Shown here: in pieces, positions 34,521 to 43,649 of the stretch
Position numbering within the stretch: position 1 is the stretch's first letter
Layout: every line of letters starts with the position of its first letter
Assembly (NCBI RefSeq): GCF_910592395.1
Contig: NC_088320.1
Coordinates: 12,274,501 to 12,338,500 of the forward strand
DNA: 64,000 nt
Source of the DNA: Lineus longissimus
Taxonomy: Eukaryota; Nemertea; Pilidiophora; Heteronemertea; Lineidae
Direction: 5' to 3'
Notes under the pieces: generated by a model
What the model was told of the DNA's origin: nothing
Database searches by the model: none
Seen by the model: the letters and a program-made list of their open reading frames with translations, nothing else
Position numbers and translations under genes: made by a program

Positions 34521-35320
34521 GTCTTTCTTTGACCTAATTGTAGTGACAAACATAAATTCAGGAATGTGGTCAGACCCTGGTGAGAGATGGGTCTGTCCAC
34601 GAAAATTACGTCTCTGTCCCAACTGAGATTATTTTTAATTTTTTTTAAATGCAGGTTATTTTTCCTATGATGCGGTGAAACGAACAGTGTGTACCCCTAA
34701 CGATCATCCGCATAGAGCCCCACATTGGCCTGAGGTTAAAAAACGTCTACCGACTTTCTTTTGCTATGATATGTCGTTCCTGTGAATTCAAGCATCATTC
34801 GTAGGCAAAATCTGTCATACATAATTCATTGCACTTGTATCATTCGCAGTTGATCAAGTTGTATGAAGGTATATGACGGGCGATTACATAATAAGCTGTC
34901 ACCCCTTGTATTTCCCTGTACAATTGCAAAAGTAGCCAACGCAACTATATAGCATGAGCAAGCAAAATTGCGTACGAAGAAAACGTTTTTTTTATGCTAA
35001 ATCACTGGCGTTTGAAGGGTTTTGCGAGGTTTACAACATCGAGCTTAAGTCAAAATGTACTCTCATCTTTCGTTAACTTGACTAAACTGTACTTAGGCAG
35101 GCTACTAATGTAAACTCAAAGATGATATAAGGCCCTCCCTGGCTGGTAGAGGGGCAATCAAGAGAATTAACCTCCCCTATGGCCACCTAACCCAAAAACG
35201 CGATGTATAGGCCTAATGTTTTGACTGGTTTTCCCACGTTACCTGACTTGAAAGAGACATTGTGCAGGTTAACAACGTGCAGTGTGTACACATAACGCAC
35301 GTCTGTACAAAGAGTTTTAG
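34521..35320. other. Diverged outliers of the upstream array
   Basis: Weak copies of the array's submodule can be seen near 34655-34740 (gtgaaacgaacagtgtgtac) and 35225-35310 (gcagtgtgtacacataacgc). No gene is present. Confidence 0.5.
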
Positions 35321-35706
35321 TAGGTCTGTCTCATAACAGAACGTAAGGGACGGACGGGAACCAAAATCAACGTCCATGGACGCGTAGTTGGATTAATCTA
35401 ATAGGCCTTCACATGTCACGTGGAGTACGTTTGCGTTCCAAGTTCTGAATGGAGGCCGGCCATATAACAATGATCTTTGCACTGAATAATTGCATTCAAT
35501 GGCAATAGACCGCCCATATGGGAAGGTTCATGTAATTTCCTTTATTATGCGTCTAGCCTTATCCCTGTGGTGACATGATTAGACACGCATTGAAAATGGT
35601 CAATAAAATATCATTCCTTTGTCCGAAATTGAATTGATTATTGATAACATTTAATTGCCATGGTTTGTGTTGGCCAGCAGTCGCTTGGCCTCACGCTACT
35701 TTCACC

Positions 35707-36471
35707 ATGGAGAGAATTAGGATGTTTTTGTTCGCTGCTCCGCCGCCCATACCACCGCCACCAGTTTTGCTTACACCAGCATTTCATAATTTAGAAGTGC
35801 GTCCGCCTCCGTTGCCTCCAAGACTTGATGAAGTTCTCACCAATCAACCAAATGGTCCATACGGTGGTAACGACGTCTTTACCAGGATTAGAAACCACCA
35901 GATGGACTTTTGGTATCTAGCAGGTGAGACAGTGGCCTCTTTCCAGCACCTCGTAGAGGACATTACGCCCCTTCTGAAAAACAGGCCAGGACGGTACCGA
36001 GATCATTTGCTGTCGGTGGAGAACCGTTTGCTCCTTTTTTTCTATTGGATCAAGAAATATCCGGACATTGTTGCGATGAGTGCAATGTTTGATATCAGCA
36101 AGCAATCTGTTTGCAGGGAACTTTATTTTATGACAGATGTTTTGTGGACTTATTTTCAAGACGGTATAACATGGCCGACCGATGAAGAGTGGGAACAACT
36201 GCGGGGCAACTGGGATACTATTCCAGATGCTGTTGGGGCGATAGATGGAACGGTACATGCAATCGAGATCCCAGAAACTGAGGATCCCCACCTGTTCTAC
36301 AGTGGCCATGTCCACACTTGTATCAGCACTCAGGTCATTATCGACAATTGTGGAATGAGTTGTGCTCCCCTTGAAAAATCGGTATATGGAAGTGGCCCCT
36401 TTGTTACTGTGCTATTGTTGTGTGGGGTGCGGGTGCGTTTGTGGAGGGGGGGTATACGATACATGTACTAA
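35707..36471 (+). CDS. DDE_Tnp_4 transposase, C-terminally truncated (copy 1)
   Basis: The start ATG at 35707 has a good context (caccATGG). The N-terminal part has a proline-rich segment (PPPIPPPP), then a helix-turn-helix-like region (MSAMFDISKQSVCRELYFM) and the first catalytic Asp in GAIDGTVHAIEIP, followed by FYSGHVH and STQVIIDN. After SCAPLEKS the frame runs into non-homologous sequence, and the second Asp and Glu of the DDE triad are absent before the convergent gene, so the product cannot be a complete nuclease. Compared with copy 2, one codon is missing at HVHTC (HVHKYC in copy 2). Most likely both copies descend from an internally deleted, non-autonomous element. Confidence 0.75.
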   Translation: MERIRMFLFAAPPPIPPPPVLLTPAFHNLEVRPPPLPPRLDEVLTNQPNGPYGGNDVFTRIRNHQMDFWYLAGETVASFQHLVEDITPLLKNRPGRYRDHLLSVENRLLLFFYWIKKYPDIVAMSAMFDISKQSVCRELYFMTDVLWTYFQDGITWPTDEEWEQLRGNWDTIPDAVGAIDGTVHAIEIPETEDPHLFYSGHVHTCISTQVIIDNCGMSCAPLEKSVYGSGPFVTVLLLCGVRVRLWRGGIRYMY

Positions 36472-36738
36472 CTCAGCAATTTCTCTTGCAACGACTTCTC
36501 TTATCCTTTGTCGGAGTTGTTTTGCGGTTCGCTTAGCGTATAATGCCCTTGTGCGTTTCGGCAAACAGTTGACATTTTGCCGGATGTGGCCTAGAATGCG
36601 AACATAATTATTTCTATGTCGCTGGTACCCTTCCCGGAGAAGGGCCATCTCCTCCATGCCAACAAGCACTCTATCACACATGACTGTTCGTTCACTTCGA
36701 CAACACTGTACTAAAAACCGCGCTAAAACTAGACCCAT
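36412..36738 (-). CDS. Small basic protein of the DDE_4 transposon (copy 1)
   Basis: 108 codons from ATG 36738, arginine-rich and probably helical: LVQCCRSERTVMCDRVLV, then GYQRHRNNYVRILGHIRQNV and AKQLRQRIREVVAREIAEL. It lies convergent to the transposase, so it may be the element's second gene or the shifted remains of one. The C-terminal tail (YTPPPQTHPHPTQQ) overlaps a C/G-rich low-complexity stretch and the end of the opposing transposase frame. The copy 2 equivalent stops after 85 codons. Function unknown. Confidence 0.45.
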   Translation of the reverse strand: MGLVLARFLVQCCRSERTVMCDRVLVGMEEMALLREGYQRHRNNYVRILGHIRQNVNCLPKRTRALYAKRTAKQLRQRIREVVAREIAELVHVSYTPPPQTHPHPTQQ

Positions 36739-37130
36739 ATCATAGTCATAACTTGTTACTGTTACTCAGCCACAGTCCAACAATGGGCCGGTTTCTTTTG
36801 CATAGTAACTGCTTAGATAATAAAAAGACACTCAATTTGGTTAATACGAGCCAACCAGGCTTTTATCAATAATTGACCGCTTGTCTATAACAAGGCCTAT
36901 TCGGTAACATCGGTAACATCGATTTCCCTTCATTGACAGTTAACCAACGCACGTTGTCAAAAAGCTATTGTATGTATAGGTGGGCGTTCCTAGTGTGCTT
37001 TGGTGACCACCAATCAGAAGAAGGACCTTACATATGTATTCATCACAGCAGCGCAGCCCTGGTGGTAATGCTCGTGTAACCAATAGCATCAAAGTTAACA
37101 AGCATGGTACGTTGAATTAGGTACTTCTTA

Positions 37131-37212
37131 GGTTCCCGTCTGTCCCTAACGTTCTATCATGAGACAGACCTAGGTCTGTCTCATGATAGAACGTTAGGGA
37201 CAGACGGGAACC
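37131..37212. repeat. 82-bp perfect palindrome at the transposon-transposon junction
   Basis: The right tip of copy 1 and left tip of copy 2 are exact reverse complements about the shared TA at 37171-37172 (gagacagacctaggtctgtctc at the centre). Confidence 0.93.
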
Positions 37213-37604
37213 TAAGAAGTACCTAATTCAACGTACCATGCTTGTTAACTTTGATGCTATTGGTTACACGAGCATTACCACCAGGGCTGCGCTGCTGTGA
37301 TGAATACATATGTAAGGTCCTTCTTCTGATTGGTGGTCATCAAAGCACACTAGGAACGCCCACCTATACATACAATAGCTTTTTGACAACCAGCGTTGGT
37401 TAACTGTCAATGAAGGGAAATCGATGTTACCGATGTTACCGAATAGGCCTTGTTATAGACAAGCGATAAATTATTGATAAAAGCCTGGTTGGCTCGTATT
37501 AACCAAATTGAGTGCCTTTTTATTATCTAAGCAGTTACTATGCAAAAGAAACCGGTCCATTGTTGGACAGTGGCTGAGTAACAGTAACAAGTTATGACTA
37601 TGAT

Positions 37605-37862
37605 ATGGGTCTAGTTTTAGCGCGATTTTTAGTACAGTGTTGTCGAAGTGAACGAACAGTCATGTGTGATAGAGTGCTTGTTCGCATGGAGGAGATGGCC
37701 CTTCTCCGGGAAGGGTACCAGCGACATAGAAATAATTATGTTCGCATTCTAGGCCACATCCGGCAAAATGTCAACCGTTTGCCGGAACGCACAAGGGCAT
37801 TATACGCTAGGCGAACCGCAAAACAACTCCGACGAAGGATAAGAGAAGTTATTGCAAGATAA
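37605..37862 (+). CDS. Small basic protein of the DDE_4 transposon (copy 2), shortened
   Basis: 85 codons from ATG 37605. It is the same protein as in copy 1 but ends early at IREVIAR because a TAA replaces a GAA codon. Substitutions include Gly to Arg (VRMEEM) and Cys to Arg (VNRLPERT). Confidence 0.4.
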   Translation: MGLVLARFLVQCCRSERTVMCDRVLVRMEEMALLREGYQRHRNNYVRILGHIRQNVNRLPERTRALYARRTAKQLRRRIREVIAR

Positions 37863-37971
37863 ATTGCTGAGTTAGTACATGTATCGTATACCCCCCCCCC
37901 CCCCTCCACAAATGCACCCGCACCCCACACAACAGTAGCACAGTAACAAAGGGGCCACTTCCATATACCGA

Positions 37972-38686
37972 TTATTCAAGGGGAGCACAACTCATTCCAC
38001 AATTGTCGATAATGACCTGAGTGCTGATACAATATTTGTGGACATGGCCACTGTAGAACAGGTGGGGATCCTCAGTCTCTGGGATCTCGATTGCGTGTAC
38101 CGTTCCATCTATCGCCCCAACAGCATCTGGAAGAGTATCCCAGTTGCCCCGCAGTTGTTCCCACTCTTCATCGGTCGGCCATGTTATACCGTCTTGAAAA
38201 TAAGTCCACAAAACATCTGTCATAAAATAAAGTTCCCTGCAAACAGATTGCTTGCTGATATCAAACATTGCACTCATCGCAGCAATGTCCGGATATTTCT
38301 TGATCCAATAGAAAAAAAGTAGTGAACGGTTCTCCACCGACAGCAAATGATCTCGGTACCGTCCTGGCCTGTTTTCCAGAAGGGGAGTAATGTCCTCTAC
38401 GAGGTGCTGGAAAGAGGCCACTGTCTCACCTGATAGACACCAAAAGTCCATCTGGTGGTTTATAAATCTGGTCAGTAAAGACGTCGTTACCACCGTATGG
38501 ACCATTTGGTTGATTGGTGAGAACTTCATCAAGTCTTTGAGGCAACGGAGGCGGACGCACTTCTAAATTATGAAATGCTGGTGTAAGCAAAACTGGTGGC
38601 GGTGGTATGGGCGGTGGTATGGGCGGTGGTATGGGCGGTGGTATGGGCGGCGGAGCAGCGAACAAAATCATCCTAATTCTCTCCAT
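37972..38686 (-). pseudogene. DDE_Tnp_4 transposase, frameshifted and truncated (copy 2)
   Basis: The start ATG is at 38686. Frame 1 reads MERIRMILFAAPPP and an expanded PIPP run, then shifts after GGNDVFT, and homology continues in another frame from INHQMDFWCLSGETVAS to SCAPLE, followed by a stop where copy 1 has Lys. The first Asp (GAIDGTVHAIEIP) is present; the rest of the triad is missing as in copy 1. Confidence 0.8.
38595..38652. repeat. 12-bp coding microsatellite (ggtatgggcggt)n
   Basis: About four units in copy 2, encoding Pro-Ile-Pro-Pro on the minus strand; copy 1 has one unit. The expansion arose after the copies separated. Confidence 0.85.
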
Positions 38687-39164
38687 GATGAAAGTAGCGT
38701 GAGGCCAAGCGACTGCTGGCCAACACAAACCATGGCAATTAAATGTTATCAATAATCAATTCAATTTCGGACAAAGGAATGATATTTTATTGACCATTTT
38801 CAATGCGTGTCTAATCATGTCACCACAGGGATAAAGCTAGATGCATGATAAAGGAAAATTACATGAACCTTCCCATATGGGCGGTCTATTGCCATTGAAT
38901 GCAATTATCCAGTGCAAAGATCATTGTTACATGGCCGGCCTCCATTCAGAACTTGGAACGCAAACGTGCTCCACGTGACATGTGAAGGCCTATTAGATTA
39001 ATCCTACTACGCGTCCATGGACGTTGATTTTGGTTCCCGTCCGTCCCTAACGTTCTATAATGAGACAGACCTACTGGGACTTCGAACATGTTCAACTAGA
39101 AATAAGGAAAATAACGTTAAAACGGTTTTGAACATATCATATCACATCATATTCATATATCACC

Positions 39165-39594
39165 ATGGTTCGCACCAGGAAGGTATACAGAATACCGGAG
39201 TTCCATGGTGTCCCCCTGGTGTCCCCATGGCAGAGTGAGGCCGTCTCCAAGAAATAAATTGAATTGTAGAAACCCGTTAAAGCATTTTCCACTGCATCTT
39301 GAACATGAATTCGATTGGTTTCATAGGAAAGAAGTCAACTTATATTGTATTTCTTTTCTTCAGAATCAGGAAACAGACAGCAAGATGAGTCAAATTTGGA
39401 CGATATGCTTCGTATCTCCGTACACATTCATCGTTGCACTTGAGTATTGTGCAAATAGGGACTTCGATGTGGAGGATTGCATCATAGACAGAATGGATGC
39501 CATAAGGTGCTATTGCCTTCAAGAATGTGTCGAGGTCATAGAACACCTTATATACAAGGTTGGAGAATTTTTTGTTAGAGTTGTGAAGGAATGA
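39165..39594 (+). CDS. Ambiguous coding candidate next to the transposon pair
   Basis: Plus-strand model: ATG 39165 in good context encodes MVRTRK and a gtatac donor at 39183; after a pyrimidine-rich acceptor (tttcttttcttcag) exon 2 (39364-39594) is open in phase for 76 codons, giving 82 residues. Minus-strand alternative: the frame from about 39546 to 39340 reads more like natural protein (FYDLDTFLKAIAPYGIHSVY ... CVRRYEAYRPNLTHLA). The two cannot easily both be real. No family is recognised for either. Confidence 0.3.
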
Positions 39595-40278
39595 CGATAT
39601 TCAGGTAGGTGTTAAGATGAAATGACCCCCCATCCCCCATCTTTAAGTATTCCAAACAATAATTTACAACAGGTCGACACATTTCTCTTCTGGGAGCATG
39701 TGAAAAGCATTGAAACCATGACTCTGATACAAACTAAAAAATGCAAAAAACGCCTGAACACTACACATCTACATGAAGGCACGGGGTATCTTGGAAAGTA
39801 ATCAACTAAAACCGACGGTAAGCATGATCGGTTGTCTCTTTTGATAATGTTCGAGTAATATAATCAATATTATAATGCGTGTAATAAAGATTTTCTATGA
39901 AGGGGTACAATCATTCTGGTATACCCAATGATCATTCCACAATTTACCTCAGATCTGACTAGTCTAGAAAATTGTCCGGTATTAGGATATTTTCGCGAGT
40001 AGATCATGCTCGCGTACATATTCTGCCACTCACTTTGATCAGAGGCTACATCGAAATTATATGCCTGCACAGGAATGTGCTAAATGCACTCCACATCTGA
40101 TGAGCGACGCTGAAGCCCAACTTATTGACTGGTTCAGTGCATTGGTCAGCGTTTCAACAATGTACTATAAGTGACGAACGAATGTTGTTGGTGAAGGTAT
40201 ATATCTAACTCTCAATGAAAGTAATCCGCCACCTCTCCACTTGTTTTGTGATAGAAAGAAGTGATGTCATTTCGGCCA
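39595..40278. other. No gene seen
   Basis: A+T-rich sequence without repeats or domains that I can name. Confidence 0.4.
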
Positions 40279-40580
40279 CAGGCTCGCCCAGAATCATAAA
40301 ACTAATTTGTGGGAATGGAAATCCTCCAATGTAATATTTGATGTAAAGAATCTGAGTAGGTTTTGCCTGATTTATCTGCATTGAAATGGAAAGCCATTCA
40401 AGGCAACAAAATCCATCGAAATTCAGCGTGTATGATGACTTTTTTTGGAAGCATGGCGTTTTAAATTCATTCAAAATTATCGATGGGGAAACTTTTTATG
40501 CTAAATCTAAGCATTTAGTACTTGCAGGTTATTTATCAATATTTACTGTTGCATTTACCACTTTTTCTGAGGGAAAATCG
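40279..40580 (+). repeat. 300-bp direct repeat, copy A
   Basis: Begins caggctcgcccagaatcat and ends gagggaaaatc; about 96% identical by eye to 41459-41758 in the same orientation. Confidence 0.88.
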
Positions 40581-41458
40581 TGGAATAATATTGCAATTTT
40601 GCAGCGTTTGAACAATGTATTCAGTGACCAAATGTAGGCATATCCGACTCTCAAAGAAAGTAATCAACTTCGTCACCTCTACCCTCTTCATTGTGCAACT
40701 GGGAGTTGCATAAAAGCAGTGGCAGCATTGTACTCAGCAAGTTCGGCCATAATGTTCATATATTCGCAGTTGAAACTGCCTGTGCTTTCAATTTATTTGC
40801 TGTCATCTGCTGACAACTTTGGTAACCATAGTGGACGGTGATTTGTTCACACTGTCCGAATCTCCACACTGATCACTCTAGTATCAATGTTGCGCCATGA
40901 AAAGAGGCTTTCTCCCAATGCGAAAGACCCAGGATGAACGGTGGCAAATTTTGTTTTCGTACGGCGCAAATACAGTTTCGGTTGGGATATTGTGTAACAG
41001 AGTTCAACTTCACTAAGAGGAGATATTACATTGATAATTATGACAATTATCTAAATATGAAATGTGAATGTTCTGTTTTTTTGTTGCAGGCCCTACACGA
41101 AAAGCTTACGAGGGCTCATTAACCTGTGGTCGGCAGCTGCATTCGTCTTTTCACTAGTGACCTGGACAGCAAGGTTTCCAAGATTCGAATACGTGAGAAT
41201 ACCCTCCTGGATAACGCTAAAATTACGGGAACTAGGAACAGTTTGCGCTCCATATAGCCCAAAACGATGTGGACATACCATTTACGAATTGACTAAATTG
41301 ATATCATAGGAGGGTTTTTAAAACCGAAAAAGAATAATGATAATCTTAGTATGTCACTTTGTAATCAACACGTTTATAAATCATTGTGATGGAAAGCCAT
41401 CCAAATTCAGTTCATAATGTCGATTACAAAACCGAAAGGGGCCTGATAAAAAGCTATG
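40581..41458. other. Spacer with one possible exon
   Basis: An acceptor-like gttttttgttgcag at about 41090 opens a 70-codon frame to 41309 containing a hydrophobic stretch (WSAAAFVFSLVTW). There is no partner exon and no family. Confidence 0.25.
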
Positions 41459-41758
41459 CAGGCTCGCCCAGAATCATAAAACTAATTTGTGGGAATGGAA
41501 ATCCTCCAATGTAATATTTGATGTAAAGAATCTGAATAGGTTTTGCCTGATTTATCTGCATTGAAATGGAAAGCCATTCAAGGCAATAGAATCCATCGAA
41601 ATTCAGCGTGTATGATGACTTTTTTGGAAGCACGGCGTTTTAAATTCATTCAAAATTATTGATGGGGAAACTATTTATAATAAATCTAAGCATTTAGTAC
41701 TTGGAGGTTATTTATCAATATTTACTGTTGCATTTACCACTTTTTTTGAGGGAAAATC
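41459..41758 (+). repeat. 300-bp direct repeat, copy B
   Basis: Second copy of 40279-40580. No inverted termini or target duplication are evident, so it is probably a segmental duplication or a fragment of an unnamed element. Confidence 0.88.
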
Positions 41759-43180
41759 AGTCAAGTTAAATGTTTGTTTTAAACACTAGCGCTAATGTCA
41801 CTCTGTGTTAACTTTGATTGTGTTACTAGGCATGTTAAAACCGATGTACATGGACAAGATTTAAGACAATTCTTGCATTTTAAATGCAGCAGAACCTCTC
41901 TATTAACGGGTTCCTGGGACTGACACTTGCTGTCTCTATAGAGAGGTGTCCCATTACAGTTGTTCAGGCTACAGTCTAATCCTAACCTGACGAATCCATC
42001 AAGTTATTCAGGGTGCACCCGACAACACTCAAGGCTTTTTTTACTTCCCTTGTACATGTTGTATCAGGTCCCAAAACTAATGTTAGAATGTTACTGGTAT
42101 ATAACATCCATCGTTTAGTGCTTTAGTAAAGATAGTCTGCCATCCCATCAAATATAGATATTTGCAAGGAATTTTTCCTGAACCGAGGAATGTGATATTC
42201 CCAAAGCCGACATCTTAAATGTTTATCATTTTTGTAGGACTCGAGAAAATACAGATTTTGCGTGTAGTCGTGTATATTGAGGCAGTGCAATTAATTCAGA
42301 TATTTTCCACTCTGTATGGTTTATTTCTCGAGCAAAATCGTTTTTTCGTGAACTCATGATATATCGTCGTACATGTATATCGTTGAGGTGCGGGGATTCG
42401 CATTGGTCGTGTGTTAATGGGTTATATAGACAGAGCCAGTGTAAAATTGACCACAAAGGCAGTAGGAACAGTCCTTTAGTTTTTTTGTATTGCACGGAGA
42501 GGGAATCCATTTGTCGTAAATTAGTCGTCTTTTGCTAGCAGGTTTATTATCTAGAGTATGCTGGGATAAGTTCACTGTAAGGGCATACTTTTAGCATTGC
42601 TTTGATGACATAGAAAAGCAGTAAATCTGTAACTAGAGATCCTTCCCAACTTGAAGGTGCGGGGCGCATTTGACATGTTTGATAGGAACAAAGAGGCATT
42701 GAGATTTATCACACAGGATCATCTGCCATTTAATGCACCCTTAAAATAACCGGGACTCTTTTGTATTAGATCTCGATCAGGGGCATTTATAATCCAAATC
42801 TTTATCGGCCTACTGAAGAGAACTGTTTACAAACCGACCAAACATGTCAAAAAGCTTGCCAATATCCTGGTGACCTCTGAACCAGTGATCGGCCAGGTGA
42901 GGTCTCGAGCACTCTGGCTTTCAAGACGAGACATTTGCCGAATTCGTCTGGAACTTCGGGTAGAATACCATGCAGTTGACTGAATTCAATATTACGAAGG
43001 CACAGAAGGATCATTCGAAATTCAAAATGTATGGTTTAAACATTGGTCTAGTACATTTTTTAATGTAGTGTTTGAGGTTTTCCAAAAAATTGCTAACTTT
43101 CATATTGACGTCAACTGTTAAATTTTTATACACGAGAATAAATTCATTGGATAAACAATGTATTTGTATTCATGTTTTAC
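41759..43180. other. No gene seen
   Basis: Short complementary frames at 42226-42510 and 42356-42538 lack support. A near-complementary pair of words (ctctctattaacgggttcc and ctctatagagaggtgtccc, around 41900-41950) may mark another small hairpin repeat. Confidence 0.35.
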
Positions 43181-43647
43181 TTATTTAGGTAAGTGTACAC
43201 ATGTGTGATGTTTTAGTACTTCCATTCTCGCGGTCCCCGTCATTAGTTCAAAATTTGGCGGGTTTGCCTGATTCATGCCATCGTGGTCTTCCTCACTGGA
43301 CAGTGCGACGAATATTGCGACCTTGCGGGCATGAGGATCGAAGCAACCTGTGGTAATGTAGAAGAAGTGGAGTTTGGATAGACCCACAACTCCTGCATTG
43401 TCACAATTTCCTGGTCCAACATAGTTTTCTGTACTGCCGGAACCTCATATCCTTGTAGCCTGATGGGCTGGTCAATGATAAAGCCGAGACATGGGCCACA
43501 ACCTGTCTTTCGAACGGCATTTATGTGATGGTCTTTCATGCAGCTGATGACATGATCACAATCCATCGACAGTTCTGATCGAGTGCCTTGTTTGGTTGCC
43601 TCCCATAATATAAACCAAGCATTCCAGTGCTTAATCTTTGATAACAA
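43181..43647 (-). pseudogene. Possible frameshifted protein-coding relic
   Basis: Two overlapping minus-strand frames each read like protein: KHWNAWFILWEATKQGTR ... CDHVISCMKDHHINAV ... CLGFIIDQPIRLQGYEVP, then, about one base out of phase, GLSKLHFFYITTGCFDP ... KVAIFVALSSEEDHDGM. A single shift near 43385 would join them. No domain is recognised with confidence. Confidence 0.3.
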
Positions 43648-43649
43648 GA

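Larger units (their letters stand above)
35323..37170 (+). mobile_element. DDE_4 transposon copy 1 (ISL2EU/Harbinger-like), 1848 bp
   Basis: Terminal inverted repeats of about 40 bp: ggtctgtctcataacagaac ... gggaacc at the left, and ggttcccgtctgtccctaac ... gagacagacc at the right. It is flanked by TA on both sides (35321-35322 and 37171-37172). A 2-bp TA duplication with a DDE_Tnp_4 transposase fits ISL2EU-type elements better than classical Harbinger (3-bp). It carries a truncated transposase gene and a convergent small basic protein gene. Confidence 0.85.
37173..39071 (-). mobile_element. DDE_4 transposon copy 2, 1899 bp, inverted
   Basis: Mirror of copy 1, with its own terminal inverted repeats, ending ctataatgagacagacc at 39071 and flanked by TA at 39072-39073. 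It is longer than copy 1, mainly because of an expanded ggtatgggcggt repeat. Confidence 0.85.

Noticed and set aside
37931-38322. Plus-strand frame MDMATVEQVGILS... and its left-copy counterpart
   Set aside because: It is the antisense of the transposase coding sequence.
41093-41309. Spliced membrane protein exon after gttttttgttgcag
   Set aside because: The acceptor is good but no upstream coding exon or homologous family could be identified; left as a note only.
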